Assembly: GCF_006489205.2 (NCBI RefSeq)
Contig: NZ_VFYR02000001.1
Location: forward strand, 670,563 to 734,562
Length of the DNA: 64,000 nucleotides
Source: Brevibacterium sp. XM4083
Lineage (GTDB): Bacteria > Actinomycetota > Actinomycetes > Actinomycetales > Brevibacteriaceae
Direction: 5' to 3'
Shown here piece by piece: positions 15,499 through 23,920 of the stretch. A program made the translations under genes and the position numbers. Positions within the stretch are counted from its first letter, which is position 1. The number at the start of each line of letters is the position of its first letter. The notes beneath the pieces are model-generated. The model did no database searches. It worked only from the letters and a program-made list of their open reading frames with translations, and was not told where the DNA came from.

Positions 15499-16401
15499 AT
15501 GAGCGATCAATCCCACAGCACAGTTCGCAAGGCCGTCATCCCCGTCGCCGGCCTCGGAACTCGATTCCTCCCCGCCACCAAGGCCACCCCCAAGGAGATG
15601 CTGCCCGTCGTCGACAAGCCGGCGATCCAGTACGTCGTCGAAGAAGCCGTGTCCGCCGGTCTCGAGGACGTCCTCATGATCACCGGACGCAACAAGCGTC
15701 CCCTCGAGGACCACTTCGACCGGGTCGACGGACTCGAAGCCGCACTGGCGAAGAAGGGCGACGACAAGAAGCTCGCCGCCGTCCGCCACTCCTCGGAGCT
15801 CGCCGACATCCACTACGTGCGCCAGGGCGACCCCAAGGGCCTCGGCCACGCCGTGCTCAAGGGACGCCAGCACGTCGGCGATGAGCCGTTCGCCGTCCTC
15901 CTCGGTGACGATCTCATCGACGAGCGCAGCCCGATCCTGCCGAAGATGATCGACGTCGCCGAATCCACCGGCGGCAGCGTCGTCGCCCTCATGGAGGTTC
16001 CGCCCGAGCTCATCCACCTCTACGGCTGCGCCGCCGTCGAACAGACCGATGACGCCGAGGTCGTCAAGATCACCGGTCTCGTCGAGAAGCCCGCCCGGGA
16101 GGAGGCGCCGTCGAACCTCGCGATCATCGGCCGCTACGTCCTCGCGCCGGAGATCTTCGACGTCCTCGAGACGACGGAGCCCGGCCGCGGCAACGAGATC
16201 CAGCTCACCGACGCCCTGCAGACCCTGGCCGGGGACGCCGCGAGCCACGGCGTCTACGGCGTCGTCTTCAGCGGTGACCGCTACGACACCGGTGACAAGC
16301 TCGACTACCTCAAGGCCGTTGTGCAGATCGCGTGCTCGCGCGACGACCTCGGCGACGACCTCAAGGGCTGGCTCAAAGAGTACGTGGCGGACCTCGACTG
16401 A
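15499..16401 (+). CDS. galU: UTP-glucose-1-phosphate uridylyltransferase
   Basis: 300 residues, the normal bacterial length. It makes UDP-glucose from UTP and glucose-1-phosphate for cell-wall polysaccharide, glycolipid and trehalose synthesis. Visible motifs are the nucleotide loop AGLGTRFLPATK (17-28), KEMLPVVDKPAIQYVVEEA, the GDD metal site (LLGDDLID) and the VEKP motif. The second ATG (15499) is preferred over 15490 because the -10 box TAAGAT overlaps the first ATG, so a leaderless message would begin at 15499. A moeA-like glp gene, often found next to galU in actinobacteria, is absent here. Confidence 0.96.
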   Translation: MSDQSHSTVRKAVIPVAGLGTRFLPATKATPKEMLPVVDKPAIQYVVEEAVSAGLEDVLMITGRNKRPLEDHFDRVDGLEAALAKKGDDKKLAAVRHSSELADIHYVRQGDPKGLGHAVLKGRQHVGDEPFAVLLGDDLIDERSPILPKMIDVAESTGGSVVALMEVPPELIHLYGCAAVEQTDDAEVVKITGLVEKPAREEAPSNLAIIGRYVLAPEIFDVLETTEPGRGNEIQLTDALQTLAGDAASHGVYGVVFSGDRYDTGDKLDYLKAVVQIACSRDDLGDDLKGWLKEYVADLD

Positions 16402-16432
16402 ACGCCGATGCGAGATCGTGCCGCGCCACGGG

Positions 16433-16460
16433 GCGGCTGCCCGGTGACCCCGGCAGCCGC
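16433..16460 (+). terminator. Hairpin after galU
   Basis: Arms 16433-16441 and 16452-16460 pair perfectly over 9 bp with a 10-nt loop. The 13-bp sequence GGCTGCCCGGTGA is repeated at 16435 and 16464. Weak terminator or attenuator before the acetyltransferase gene. Confidence 0.4.
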
Positions 16461-16519
16461 AGAGGCTGCCCGGTGAGTCCGATGACTCTCCGGGACCCCG
16501 GTGCCTCCCGGAGGCCCCG

Positions 16520-17161
16520 GTGATCGGTGACGGACCGCTGTGGCCGATCGAACTGCGCGACACCACGGCGGCGGTGACGCTGCGACCCCTGCGTCGCGGC
16601 GACGAGTCCGCATGGCGTGAGGTCCGTGCCTTCAACCGCGACTGGCTGCGCCCCTGGGACGCGACGCTGCCGGTGCCCGGCCAGGAGACCCCGAGCTTCC
16701 GGGCGATGGTGCGGATGTATGACAAGCAGGCCAAGCGCGGTCAGTCCGTCCCCTTCGCCATCGAGGTCGCCGGTGAGTTCCGCGGGCAGCTCACCGTCTC
16801 CGGGATCACGTGGGGCTCGATCCTCAGCGGGCAGATCGGCTACTGGATCGACTCCCGCGTCGCCGGCCGCGGAATCACCCCGCTCGCGGTGGCGATGGCC
16901 ACCGATCACTGCATGTTCTCCCTCGGCCTCCATCGCATCGAGATCAACATCCGCCCGGAGAACGCGGCGAGCCTGCGCGTCGTCGAGAAGCTCGGCTTCC
17001 GCGACGAGGGCCTGCGGCGCAACTACATGCACATCGACGGGCGATGGAGCGATCACCGGACGTTCGCGCTCACCGTCGAAGACGTCCCCCACGGCATCCT
17101 CGCAGCCTTCCGTCACGGCACCGGCGGAGGCCGCGACGAACCCGGTGTGAGCAGGGCCTGA
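16520..17161 (+). CDS. RimJ/RimL-type GNAT N-acetyltransferase
   Basis: 213 residues. The GNAT fold spans about 15-185: VTLRPLRRGDESAW opening, acetyl-CoA loop region around RVAGRGITPLAVAMATDH, and the RimJ hallmark NIRPENAASLRVVEKLGFRDEG. By family it acetylates an N-terminal alanine or another small acceptor; the ribosomal target is assumed, not shown. GTG start with GGAGG (16510-16514) 5 nt away. It sits between galU and the GlpR-like gene, the arrangement usual in actinobacteria. Confidence 0.88.
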   Translation: MIGDGPLWPIELRDTTAAVTLRPLRRGDESAWREVRAFNRDWLRPWDATLPVPGQETPSFRAMVRMYDKQAKRGQSVPFAIEVAGEFRGQLTVSGITWGSILSGQIGYWIDSRVAGRGITPLAVAMATDHCMFSLGLHRIEINIRPENAASLRVVEKLGFRDEGLRRNYMHIDGRWSDHRTFALTVEDVPHGILAAFRHGTGGGRDEPGVSRA

Positions 17162-17249
17162 ACCGAATCGTGTGAACTTCCTGGCGGATTGACCGACACA
17201 CCACCGTCGTTCACGACGTTGTCCAATTGTGACCTCTAGGGTTTGCAGT

Positions 17250-19094
17250 GTGGACACCAGCATCATCGTCGTCATCGCCATCGCCGTGGTCTTCGTCGTC
17301 GTCGTGCCCGCACTGATCCGCCGCTCGGCCACCGAGATCTCCCGCATCGACCTCGACCGTGTCCCCGATGATGCCCGGGTGGTCCGTGCCGAGTCCCAGA
17401 ATCCCTGCCGTGACGAGGCAGAACGTGTCACCATCTTCCGCGCCGAGGCGGCCCAGCCGTCCGTGCCGCGCATCGGTCACACCCCTGCCGGCACGGTTCC
17501 CAGCCTGCGGCTGTCCGCCCAGACCCCGGAACTCGCCGTCATCGACGGAGACGGTGAGTCCCGCGCCGAGGCGGTCGCCCCCGACGCGCAGATCGCGGAG
17601 CCCCAGCAGCTGCCCGTCGCCGTCGGCGAGTCCGCGTCGACGTTCGTCTCCGCCGGGCACGATCCCGCGCACGCCGCCGACGTCCGTCCCCTGCATCCTG
17701 CGGTGCGCGCCGTCTTCAGCCAGGCCCCGTCGGGGCCGACGAACTCGGCGAATGGTGGCACGGGCCGCCTCGGCGAGAACCCGCAAGGTCCGCAACAACC
17801 GACTTCCGCCGGCCGGACCCAGCCGCTTCACCCCCGCGGTGGAGGCGCCGACCGGCCCACGACGACTGCGGCGCGGGCACAGACGCCCGTGCCCGGTCCC
17901 GCGACACCCGAACAGACCGCCCGAGACACAGAGGACCCTGCGATGACTGAGAGTGCTGCCCGCCTGCGCGAATCCCTGCGGTCGACCGGAACGATGGTCC
18001 GCGGGTTCGCGCTCGTGTTCCTGGCCTCCGTGCTCGGCATCCTCGTCACCGGTGCCCTCGCGCTCGTCTCCGTCGTCCACCCCGCCCTCATCGGGGTGTT
18101 CGCGGGACTCGCGGTGGTCTCGCTCTTCATCGTGCGGACCCTCAATCTGCGCAAGCGCGACATCAAACGCCAGCTCCGCGGCTTCGGCACGACACCGGTC
18201 CGCGGCCGCGAGTCCGATGCGGTCGAGGAGGCCCCCGCTCGGGCGGTCTCGGAGCCTGCCGAGCCGAGCGCGCCGACTGCGCAGTCGACAGCACGGACAC
18301 CGGCATCGCGGTCGGCCACGGCTGCCCAGCGCACCGTCGCGAAGTCGGTCGCAGCGGCCAAGCCTGCAGCCTCGGCCGCACCTGCCACGGCGGCTGCGGA
18401 GTCGAACGCGGAGGCAGCCGAACCGGCCGCTGCCGCGAAGGCCGCTCGCGCCCGTGCGGTCATGCAGCGCAGCGCCACGGCGAAGTACGCCCGTGAGGAA
18501 GCCGTGACCGGGGAGATCCCGATCGTGCACATCCGCAGCGAGGCCGCCGAAGGGCACACGACTCGTCAGATCCTCCTCACCGGACCGATTCCCGTCATCG
18601 ACGAGGCCACCGCCGCTCCCGCCGAGGACGAGGATGCGAAGTCGAGTTCCGCCTCGACCGAGTCCGCTTCCGAGTCCGATGCTGTGACCGGGACCGGCCT
18701 GGCCGATGATCTCGCCGAGGCGGCTCCCGAACCGGCGCGTGCCCCGCAGGCGAAGGACGCTGCTCCGGCAGTGACCGATCCGTTCCAGCAGCGCCTCATG
18801 GCCCGCGGAGGCTGGTCGCCGACGCCGCTGCCCGTGCCGAGCTATGTCGATGCCCCCGAAGCCGAGCACGCCGTGCCCGCGGCGAAGGCCGCCGACGCGA
18901 GCTCGTACGAGACCGAGGCCCGCAGCCGCGAGGACATCGCCGCACAGTTCGCCGCAGAGCTCGGCTACCGCAACGAGCTCAGCGACTCCGCACGGGATGA
19001 CAGCCCGCTCGAGCACGGCCGCAAGGCGATCCGGGCCACGAAGGCCCCGGCCCTCGACGCCGTCAACGACGTGCTCGCCCGCCGCCGCGCCTGA
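17250..19094 (+). CDS. glpR: GlpR/SepL-like membrane protein (candidate divisome-associated receptor)
   Basis: About 614 residues. An N-terminal membrane helix (about 4-22, SIIVVIAIAVVFVVVVP) is followed by a 230-residue low-complexity loop. A helical hairpin of two membrane segments lies at about 253-297. The tail is long, rich in Ala, Ser, Glu and Pro, and contains the more ordered-looking stretch around GEIPIVHIRS. Position after galU and rimJ and this topology match the actinobacterial protein called SepL/GlpR. In Corynebacterium it binds the gephyrin-like Glp, which bridges to FtsZ. The symbol rests on context and topology. GTG 17250 has TAGGGT 7 nt upstream and no Shine-Dalgarno. Confidence 0.7.
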   Translation: MDTSIIVVIAIAVVFVVVVPALIRRSATEISRIDLDRVPDDARVVRAESQNPCRDEAERVTIFRAEAAQPSVPRIGHTPAGTVPSLRLSAQTPELAVIDGDGESRAEAVAPDAQIAEPQQLPVAVGESASTFVSAGHDPAHAADVRPLHPAVRAVFSQAPSGPTNSANGGTGRLGENPQGPQQPTSAGRTQPLHPRGGGADRPTTTAARAQTPVPGPATPEQTARDTEDPAMTESAARLRESLRSTGTMVRGFALVFLASVLGILVTGALALVSVVHPALIGVFAGLAVVSLFIVRTLNLRKRDIKRQLRGFGTTPVRGRESDAVEEAPARAVSEPAEPSAPTAQSTARTPASRSATAAQRTVAKSVAAAKPAASAAPATAAAESNAEAAEPAAAAKAARARAVMQRSATAKYAREEAVTGEIPIVHIRSEAAEGHTTRQILLTGPIPVIDEATAAPAEDEDAKSSSASTESASESDAVTGTGLADDLAEAAPEPARAPQAKDAAPAVTDPFQQRLMARGGWSPTPLPVPSYVDAPEAEHAVPAAKAADASSYETEARSREDIAAQFAAELGYRNELSDSARDDSPLEHGRKAIRATKAPALDAVNDVLARRRA

Positions 19095-19130
19095 GCGCGC
19101 GAGGCCGCTGACTGGCCGGCAACGACGACC

Positions 19131-19160
19131 GAACAGCCCCACCGATCGGTGGGGCTGTTC
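19131..19160. terminator. Perfect 30-bp palindrome, bidirectional terminator
   Basis: The 30 bp are their own reverse complement, with GAACAGCCCCACC as the left arm. It sits between the convergent glpR-like gene and the Imm5-like pair, and can terminate both. Confidence 0.85.
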
Positions 19161-19166
19161 GCGGTC

Positions 19167-19676
19167 TCAGTCGGAGAAGACGCCCCAGCAGATGGCGTTC
19201 CGGCGCTCCTGGTCCTCGAGGACGAGATCGCGGATGGCGGCAGGCAGGCGGCTGCGCTGCCAGTCGCGTTCGACCCTGCCGGCAGACGGATCGCCTGGTG
19301 CCGCCGCGGCGACGGCTTTGATCGCGTAGGCGGCCGCGCCGAGATCGTGCTCGGCGACGTGTCCCACGCAGGCGGCCTGACCGGCGGCGTAGGCGGCGAA
19401 TCGGGGTGCGCCGGTGAGCGGACGGGCCGCACCCATCGCATGACCGCCGAGGGCGCGTGCCGTCATCATCGGCATCTCACCGCTCGCCCATGCCCGTGCC
19501 GCTGCGATCGCGTCGCGCGGACGCGGGTCATCGGCGACGGCCGCCTCGACGAGCGGGAGGGTGTGCTCGGCGCAGTCGGCGGCCCAGAGGGCGAGGAGGC
19601 GGTGGTCGTCGTCGGTGAGGGTGCCGCCGCGGCGAATCGTGATGAGCCGCGGGTCGCGGTCCTGCGAGAGGATCAT
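19167..19676 (-). CDS. Imm5-like putative immunity protein
   Basis: 169 residues, all-helical and Ala-rich. The pattern HRLLALWAADCAEHTLPLVE, then DPRPRDAIAAARAWASGE, then AAYAAGQAACVGHVAEHDLGAAAYAIKA is what databases call putative immunity protein (Imm5-like). It is named by comparison with polymorphic-toxin neighbourhoods. No toxin gene is adjacent, so a protective role is unproven. The start codon overlaps the stop of the upstream homolog by 4 bp (ATGA), so the two are translationally coupled and probably act together. Confidence 0.7.
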   Translation of the reverse strand: MILSQDRDPRLITIRRGGTLTDDDHRLLALWAADCAEHTLPLVEAAVADDPRPRDAIAAARAWASGEMPMMTARALGGHAMGAARPLTGAPRFAAYAAGQAACVGHVAEHDLGAAAYAIKAVAAAAPGDPSAGRVERDWQRSRLPAAIRDLVLEDQERRNAICWGVFSD

Positions 19677-20308
19677 CGAGCCCGGTCCTGTCTGCCGGTG
19701 GTTGCCAGCTGGTCCCGCACCCGAGTATCGAGTTCGCTGATCGTCAGCGCCAGTTGACTGCGTGCAGGGCCCGGCCGGGGATAGCGCCGCAGGACCGCGG
19801 CGACCGTCGGTGAGGCCGCTTTCGCAAAGCGGTCGAGGAGCGCAGCCCGCTGGTCGGTTCCCGCCCCGGCGTCGGCGAGCTCGATCGCGTGGATCGCGTG
19901 CGCGCTGGCACGGAGGATGTGTCCGATCTGGACAGCGTCGGCGAGGGGATGGAGGAACGCCGAGGCTGCTGCGTCGCCGGCAGCCATCGCGGCGTGGAAG
20001 GCCGGCTCCCCGCCCGCGTCCTTCGCCGCGCGATGCGACGCGGGTGCCGCGATCCGCAGAACCCGTGACCGGGGCTGCCCGTCGGCGAAGGCGCGAGCAG
20101 CATCGACGGCTGCGCGAGGACGTTCGTCCGTCGGTCGGTCGGCTTCGAACAGGGGGAGAACGGCGCTCGCCGCGCTCACGGCGAAAGCGGTGACGGCGCG
20201 GATCTCGTCGAGGGAGAGGTCGAAATCGGCAACGCGAGGCGCCCTCCGTGTCTCAGCAGCGCCCGATCCGCTCCTCGTCTGACCGCCGGGCTTCCTCGCA
20301 GTGCTCAC
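19673..20308 (-). CDS. Second Imm5-like protein, partner of the downstream gene
   Basis: About 211 residues from GTG 20308. The helical repeat plan parallels the downstream gene: SLDEIRAVTAFAVSAASAVLPLFE, then RPRAAVDAARAFADGQ, then HPLADAVQIGHILRASAHAIHAIE. This suggests a duplicated pair forming a heteromer. TAGACT (20317-20322 on the minus strand) is 8 nt before this GTG. An ATG at 20359 would add 17 unconserved-looking residues. Function unknown; database names for this type (immunity protein, exonuclease-like) rest on weak similarity. Confidence 0.65.
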   Translation of the reverse strand: MSTARKPGGQTRSGSGAAETRRAPRVADFDLSLDEIRAVTAFAVSAASAVLPLFEADRPTDERPRAAVDAARAFADGQPRSRVLRIAAPASHRAAKDAGGEPAFHAAMAAGDAAASAFLHPLADAVQIGHILRASAHAIHAIELADAGAGTDQRAALLDRFAKAASPTVAAVLRRYPRPGPARSQLALTISELDTRVRDQLATTGRQDRAR

Positions 20309-20345
20309 GGTCACCGAGTCTAGGACGACTGCGGCGGAACGAGAA

Positions 20346-20416
20346 GAGGCGGCCGGCACGCAAGGTGTCGGCCGCCTCGGTGACGGTCCAGCGCACCGTC
20401 ACGGGAACCGTGACGG
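20346..20416 (-). terminator. Two consecutive hairpins after gabD
   Basis: Hairpin one pairs CCGTCACGG (20396-20404) with CCGTGACGG (20408-20416) around a GAA loop, immediately beyond the gabD stop. Hairpin two pairs 20346-20355 with 20369-20378 (10 bp, extended by three more pairs). Read on the minus strand they follow gabD and precede the Imm5-like pair. Confidence 0.65.
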
Positions 20417-20426
20417 CGCGACGCGC

Positions 20427-21884
20427 TCAGGAACGCGGAGTGGCGACGTACTTGAGCTCGAGGTACTCGTCGATGCCGACGCGGCCGCCCTCGCGGCCGA
20501 GACCCGACATCTTCACGCCGCCGAAGGGTGCGGCCGGGTTCGAGACGAGACCGGTGTTGAGGCCGATCATGCCGACCTCGAGCTTCTCGGCCATGCTCAG
20601 GGCACGGTTGATGTTCTCGCTGAACAGGTAGCCGGCGAGACCGTACTCGGTCTCGTTCGCCAGCGCGACGGCCTGCTCGTCGGTGTCGAACGTGACGATC
20701 GGGGCGACGGGGCCGAAGATCTCGGTCGTGCGGATCTCCGCGTTCTCCGGGACGTTCGTGATGACCGTGGGATCGAAGAAGAAGCCGGGGCCGTCGATCT
20801 TCGCCCCGCCGGAGATGACCGTGGCACCGTTCGACACGGCATCGTCGACGAGGGCGGCGACCTTGTCCAGGGACTCCTGATCGACGAGCGGGCCCACCTC
20901 GGTGCCGTCCTCGAGGCCGTTGCCGACCTTCATCGACCCGATGCGCTCGGCGAGCTTCGTCGAGAACTCATCGGCGATCGAGGAGTGGACGAAGAGGCGG
21001 TTGGCGGCCGTGCAGGCCTCGCCGCCGTTGCGCATCTTCGCGAGCACCGCGCCTTCGACGGCCTTGTCGAGATCGGCGTCCTCGAGGACGACGAACGGGG
21101 CGTTGCCGCCGAGCTCCATCGAGGACTTCATGACATTGTCGGCGGCCTGCTTGAGCAGACCGATGCCGACCTCGGTTGACCCGGTGAAGGTGACCTTGCG
21201 GGCGATGCCGGACTCCATCCACGGGCTGACGACGCGCCGTGCCGACTCCGAGGTGACGACGTTGAGGACGCCGTCGGGCAGGCCGGCCTCCTTGAGGACG
21301 TCGACGAGCATGAGCGAGGTCAGCGGGGTGAGCTTCGCGGGCTTGAAGACCATCGTGCAGCCGGCGGCGATCGCCGGACCGATCTTGCGCGTGCCCATGG
21401 CCAGCGGGAAGTTCCACGGCGTGATGAGCACGCACGGTCCGACCGGCTCACGCGAGATCATCAGGCGGTTCTTGCCGTCGGTCGAGAGGGTGAAGTCACC
21501 CGAGATGCGCACGGCCTCCTCGGAGAACCAGCGGAAGAACTCTGCGCCGTAGGCGACTTCGCCCTTCGACTCGGCGAACGGCTTGCCCATCTCAGCGGTC
21601 ATGACGGCGGCGATGTCGTCGGAGCGCTCGATGAGGAGTTCGAAGGCGCGGCGCAGGATCTCGGCGCGCTCGCGCGGAGCGGTGGCCGCCCAATCGGCCT
21701 GGGCGTCGCCGGCTGCCTTGATGGCCGCCTCGGCGTCAGCGGCCGACCCGTCGGCCACGGTGGTGATGACGTCACCGGTTGCGGGATTGATGACGTCGAT
21801 GGTCTTTCCGTCCTCGGCATCACGCCACTGTCCGTTGATGAACAGTCCGGTGTTGAGCTTGTCGATGATCGGCGTGATGTCCAC
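20427..21884 (-). CDS. gabD: NAD(P)-dependent succinate-semialdehyde dehydrogenase, GabD type
   Basis: 485 residues, the normal GabD size. It oxidises succinic semialdehyde to succinate, feeding GABA or polyamine carbon into the TCA cycle. Motifs: FINGQW opening, TPWNFPLAMGTRKIGPA, FTGSTEVG, the general-base Glu in ELGGNAPFVV, and the nucleophile Cys291 in GGEACTAANR. The GTG at 21884 is chosen because GGGAGG lies 7 nt upstream. The minus-strand gene stands alone, downstream of the MerR gene; no GABA transaminase is adjacent. A Sad-type paralog is at 37016. Confidence 0.9.
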   Translation of the reverse strand: MDITPIIDKLNTGLFINGQWRDAEDGKTIDVINPATGDVITTVADGSAADAEAAIKAAGDAQADWAATAPRERAEILRRAFELLIERSDDIAAVMTAEMGKPFAESKGEVAYGAEFFRWFSEEAVRISGDFTLSTDGKNRLMISREPVGPCVLITPWNFPLAMGTRKIGPAIAAGCTMVFKPAKLTPLTSLMLVDVLKEAGLPDGVLNVVTSESARRVVSPWMESGIARKVTFTGSTEVGIGLLKQAADNVMKSSMELGGNAPFVVLEDADLDKAVEGAVLAKMRNGGEACTAANRLFVHSSIADEFSTKLAERIGSMKVGNGLEDGTEVGPLVDQESLDKVAALVDDAVSNGATVISGGAKIDGPGFFFDPTVITNVPENAEIRTTEIFGPVAPIVTFDTDEQAVALANETEYGLAGYLFSENINRALSMAEKLEVGMIGLNTGLVSNPAAPFGGVKMSGLGREGGRVGIDEYLELKYVATPRS

Positions 21885-22001
21885 GACTGATCCTCCCTTG
21901 GTTGTTGTCTCGAAGCTTTCGGGCACGGGAGCGCCCGATGCCTCGTTCAGTGTACGGGTCGCCCACCGTGGAATCGATGCGGATTTCGCAGAGTGAGAGC
22001 G

Positions 22002-22709
22002 TCACCCGCCCTGCCTTCGCACCTGTGCCGACATCGCCGCATGGACGAGTCCGCTCATCGAGACGAGCAGGCGATTGTGAAGGGTGATGCCGCGGATGAC
22101 CGCCAAAGCGATCTCATCGCGGGTCAGGTCATCGCTGATCGGCAGCGTGTTGGTCCGGGCGATCTCCTCGAGCGCCCGCGCGTGGAGGAGCACGGTGTCG
22201 GCGTCGACGGTGTATCCGGCAGCGGCGAGGTCGGTCAGCGCCTCGGCGACCGCGGTGCGCGCGGTGGGGGAGACGTCCGGCCACTCGAGTGCGGCGAGGG
22301 CGCTGCGGACGGCGGCGTCGCCGTCGTCACCGTCTCCCCGAGGCGGCTGCTCGGAGGGCAGGCGCGTGTCAGTGACGGGCGTGTCAGCGACGGGCGGGTC
22401 TGCGGCGTCGGTTCCGACGGTGTCCGCGACGCCGGGATGGCTGGCCAGTCGTTGGCACAGGCCCATGAGTTCGAGGTTGCTCACCGTCTCATCGTCGATC
22501 ACCGAGGTCAGCTCGGCGATCGCGGCCAGCGGGAGATCGAGCTCGCGTCGCAGCCACGTGATGAGGGCGAGCCGGTGGACGTGGGCCTCGGTGTAGGCCG
22601 CCGTCGTCGCGTTGCGCTTCTGTCCGGGAGTGAGCACACCGAGGCGGAGGTAGTACTTGATGCTCGCCGGCGACACCTCGGTGCGGCGGGCGAGTTCGCT
22701 CAGCTTCAT
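22002..22709 (-). CDS. MerR-family transcriptional regulator
   Basis: 235 residues. Residues 1-70 are the MerR winged helix (MKLSELARRTEVSPASIKYYLRLGVLTPG, with the usual two recognition helices). The C-terminal part is a helical effector region interrupted by an acidic, Pro-rich insert (about 110-145). No metal-binding cysteines are visible at the usual sites, so a small-molecule ligand is more likely. AAGGAG precedes ATG 22709. The divergent DUF2306 gene, with several GGATAG/CTATCC elements between them, is the probable target. Confidence 0.88.
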   Translation of the reverse strand: MKLSELARRTEVSPASIKYYLRLGVLTPGQKRNATTAAYTEAHVHRLALITWLRRELDLPLAAIAELTSVIDDETVSNLELMGLCQRLASHPGVADTVGTDAADPPVADTPVTDTRLPSEQPPRGDGDDGDAAVRSALAALEWPDVSPTARTAVAEALTDLAAAGYTVDADTVLLHARALEEIARTNTLPISDDLTRDEIALAVIRGITLHNRLLVSMSGLVHAAMSAQVRRQGG

Positions 22710-22809
22710 CGCGCTCCTTCGATATCCGCGGCTGGAACTTCTCGGGCCGTCAAGCCTGGGCCTTCGCGCCCGGACAGCCGAGGCCCTCGGATAGCTGCGG
22801 ACCCCGGCA

Positions 22810-22848
22810 CTATCCACGTTGCCAGCACTTGGATAGCGACACTATCTT
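22810..22848 (+). promoter_or_regulatory. Promoter and nested MerR-type operator of the DUF2306 gene
   Basis: -35 TTGCCA (22819-22824) and -10 TATCTT (22843-22848) are 18 bp apart, and the ATG follows 6 nt later (leaderless). Two overlapping inverted repeats cover it: CTATCC (22810-22815) with GGATAG (22831-22836), and GATAG-CGACA-CTATC (22832-22846). MerR proteins typically bind a dyad inside a spacer of unusual length and untwist it. Confidence 0.6.
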
Positions 22849-22854
22849 AAGTCC

Positions 22855-23391
22855 ATGGACACGCTGCTCATCGCCATCCATGCCATTGCCGCCACGGGTG
22901 TCGTCCTGCTCGCACCGGTGCAGGTGCTGCGGCGGCCGAAGGATCAGCGCCACAAGGCCATCGGCCGCTCATGGGTCGTCCTCATGTACTTCGTGTGCGT
23001 GAGCGGGATGTTCATCTACTCGATCACCGGCGGGTTCACGTTCTTCCACGCTCTGGCGATCTTCACGTTCCTCACCACGACCCTCGGGGTCATCATGATC
23101 CGCCGCGGCCATGTGCGCACCCACGCCTTCAACATGATCGGCTCGTGGCTGGGCGCGGTGACGGCAGGACTGTTCGCCGTCCTCATCCCCACCCGGGAGA
23201 TCCCCCGGCTCGTCGTCGCCGAGCCCCTGGTCTTCTGGACGATCCTCATCGCCGTCATCGTCGCCGCCACCCTCTGGGTCGCCTATGTGCTGCGCTTCGT
23301 CCCGGTGCGCCGCCCCGCCGAGGCGGTCGTGCGACTGACCGATGAGCACAGGGGAGCGCGGGGGAGCGCTCCCGAAGGTGCGGAGCGCTGA
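22855..23391 (+). CDS. DUF2306-like four-helix membrane protein
   Basis: 178 residues with about five hydrophobic segments: LLIAIHAIAATGVVLLAPVQ at the start, then segments near 40-55, 60-80, 95-110 and 120-145. Conserved-looking His residues occur (His9, and His in RRGHVRTHAF), with RHKAIGRSWV between helices 1 and 2. This resembles DUF2306 proteins, a family of unknown function with possible haem or quinone binding. It faces a MerR gene that probably controls it. The initiator ATG has no Shine-Dalgarno and a -10 box 6 nt upstream. Confidence 0.75.
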   Translation: MDTLLIAIHAIAATGVVLLAPVQVLRRPKDQRHKAIGRSWVVLMYFVCVSGMFIYSITGGFTFFHALAIFTFLTTTLGVIMIRRGHVRTHAFNMIGSWLGAVTAGLFAVLIPTREIPRLVVAEPLVFWTILIAVIVAATLWVAYVLRFVPVRRPAEAVVRLTDEHRGARGSAPEGAER

Positions 23392-23394
23392 GAT

Positions 23395-23425
23395 CCGCGG
23401 CGTGGCGAGCCTCAGGACGCCGCGG
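23395..23425. terminator. Hairpin between convergent DUF2306 and acetyltransferase genes
   Basis: CCGCGGCGT (23395-23403) pairs with ACGCCGCGG (23417-23425) around a 13-nt loop. It lies in the 59-bp convergent gap. Confidence 0.5.
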
Positions 23426-23450
23426 AGTCAGGGTGCCTCGGGGCGGGTCC

Positions 23451-23771
23451 TCACGCGAGCGAGTCGTCGAACTCGTGGTTCTTCTCGAGGAAGCCCATGA
23501 CGTACGAGCACGTCGTGCGGAACCGCAGGTCCGCCTCGGTGGTGGATTCGAGGGCGAACCGGACGAGCTTCGCGGCGATGCCCCGCCCGCCGTACGCGGG
23601 GTCGACGATCGTGTGGGTGAAGGTCCGCACGGTGGGCACCCCCGCCTCGGTGGCATCGGTGTCGACGTAGTCTGCGGTGCCGATGACCGTGCCGTCATGG
23701 GTGACGGTGAACCGGGACTGGTCGGGGTCGTGGGCGATGGTGTAGGTCTCGCCGTCGATGTCGACGTCCAT
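23451..23771 (-). CDS. Small GNAT acetyltransferase (YjdJ/NATD1 type)
   Basis: 106 residues, the minimal GNAT form. VDPAYGGRGIAAKLVRFALE is the acetyl-CoA binding loop and TCSYVMGFLEKN the terminal helix region, both typical of the YjdJ/NATD1 family. The acceptor substrate is unknown for the family. ATG 23771 with AGGAG 5 nt upstream. Single gene, convergent with the DUF2306 gene. Confidence 0.85.
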   Translation of the reverse strand: MDVDIDGETYTIAHDPDQSRFTVTHDGTVIGTADYVDTDATEAGVPTVRTFTHTIVDPAYGGRGIAAKLVRFALESTTEADLRFRTTCSYVMGFLEKNHEFDDSLA

Positions 23772-23920
23772 GGCTGCTCCTGCTCTCTGCGGTGGCACCC
23801 TCGGCGGATGAGGGGAGGGCGCTGTGTCCTCAACCCGAGCCTACCGACTAATCTGGGAAGCGCAGTCGACACCCCCGGCGATGCTCCCCGCTCGCCGCCG
23901 CAGCAAGGAGCAGTCCCCAC

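Noticed and set aside
15442..16734. Long minus-strand open frame across galU
   Set aside because: Antisense shadow of galU, whose protein is unmistakable.
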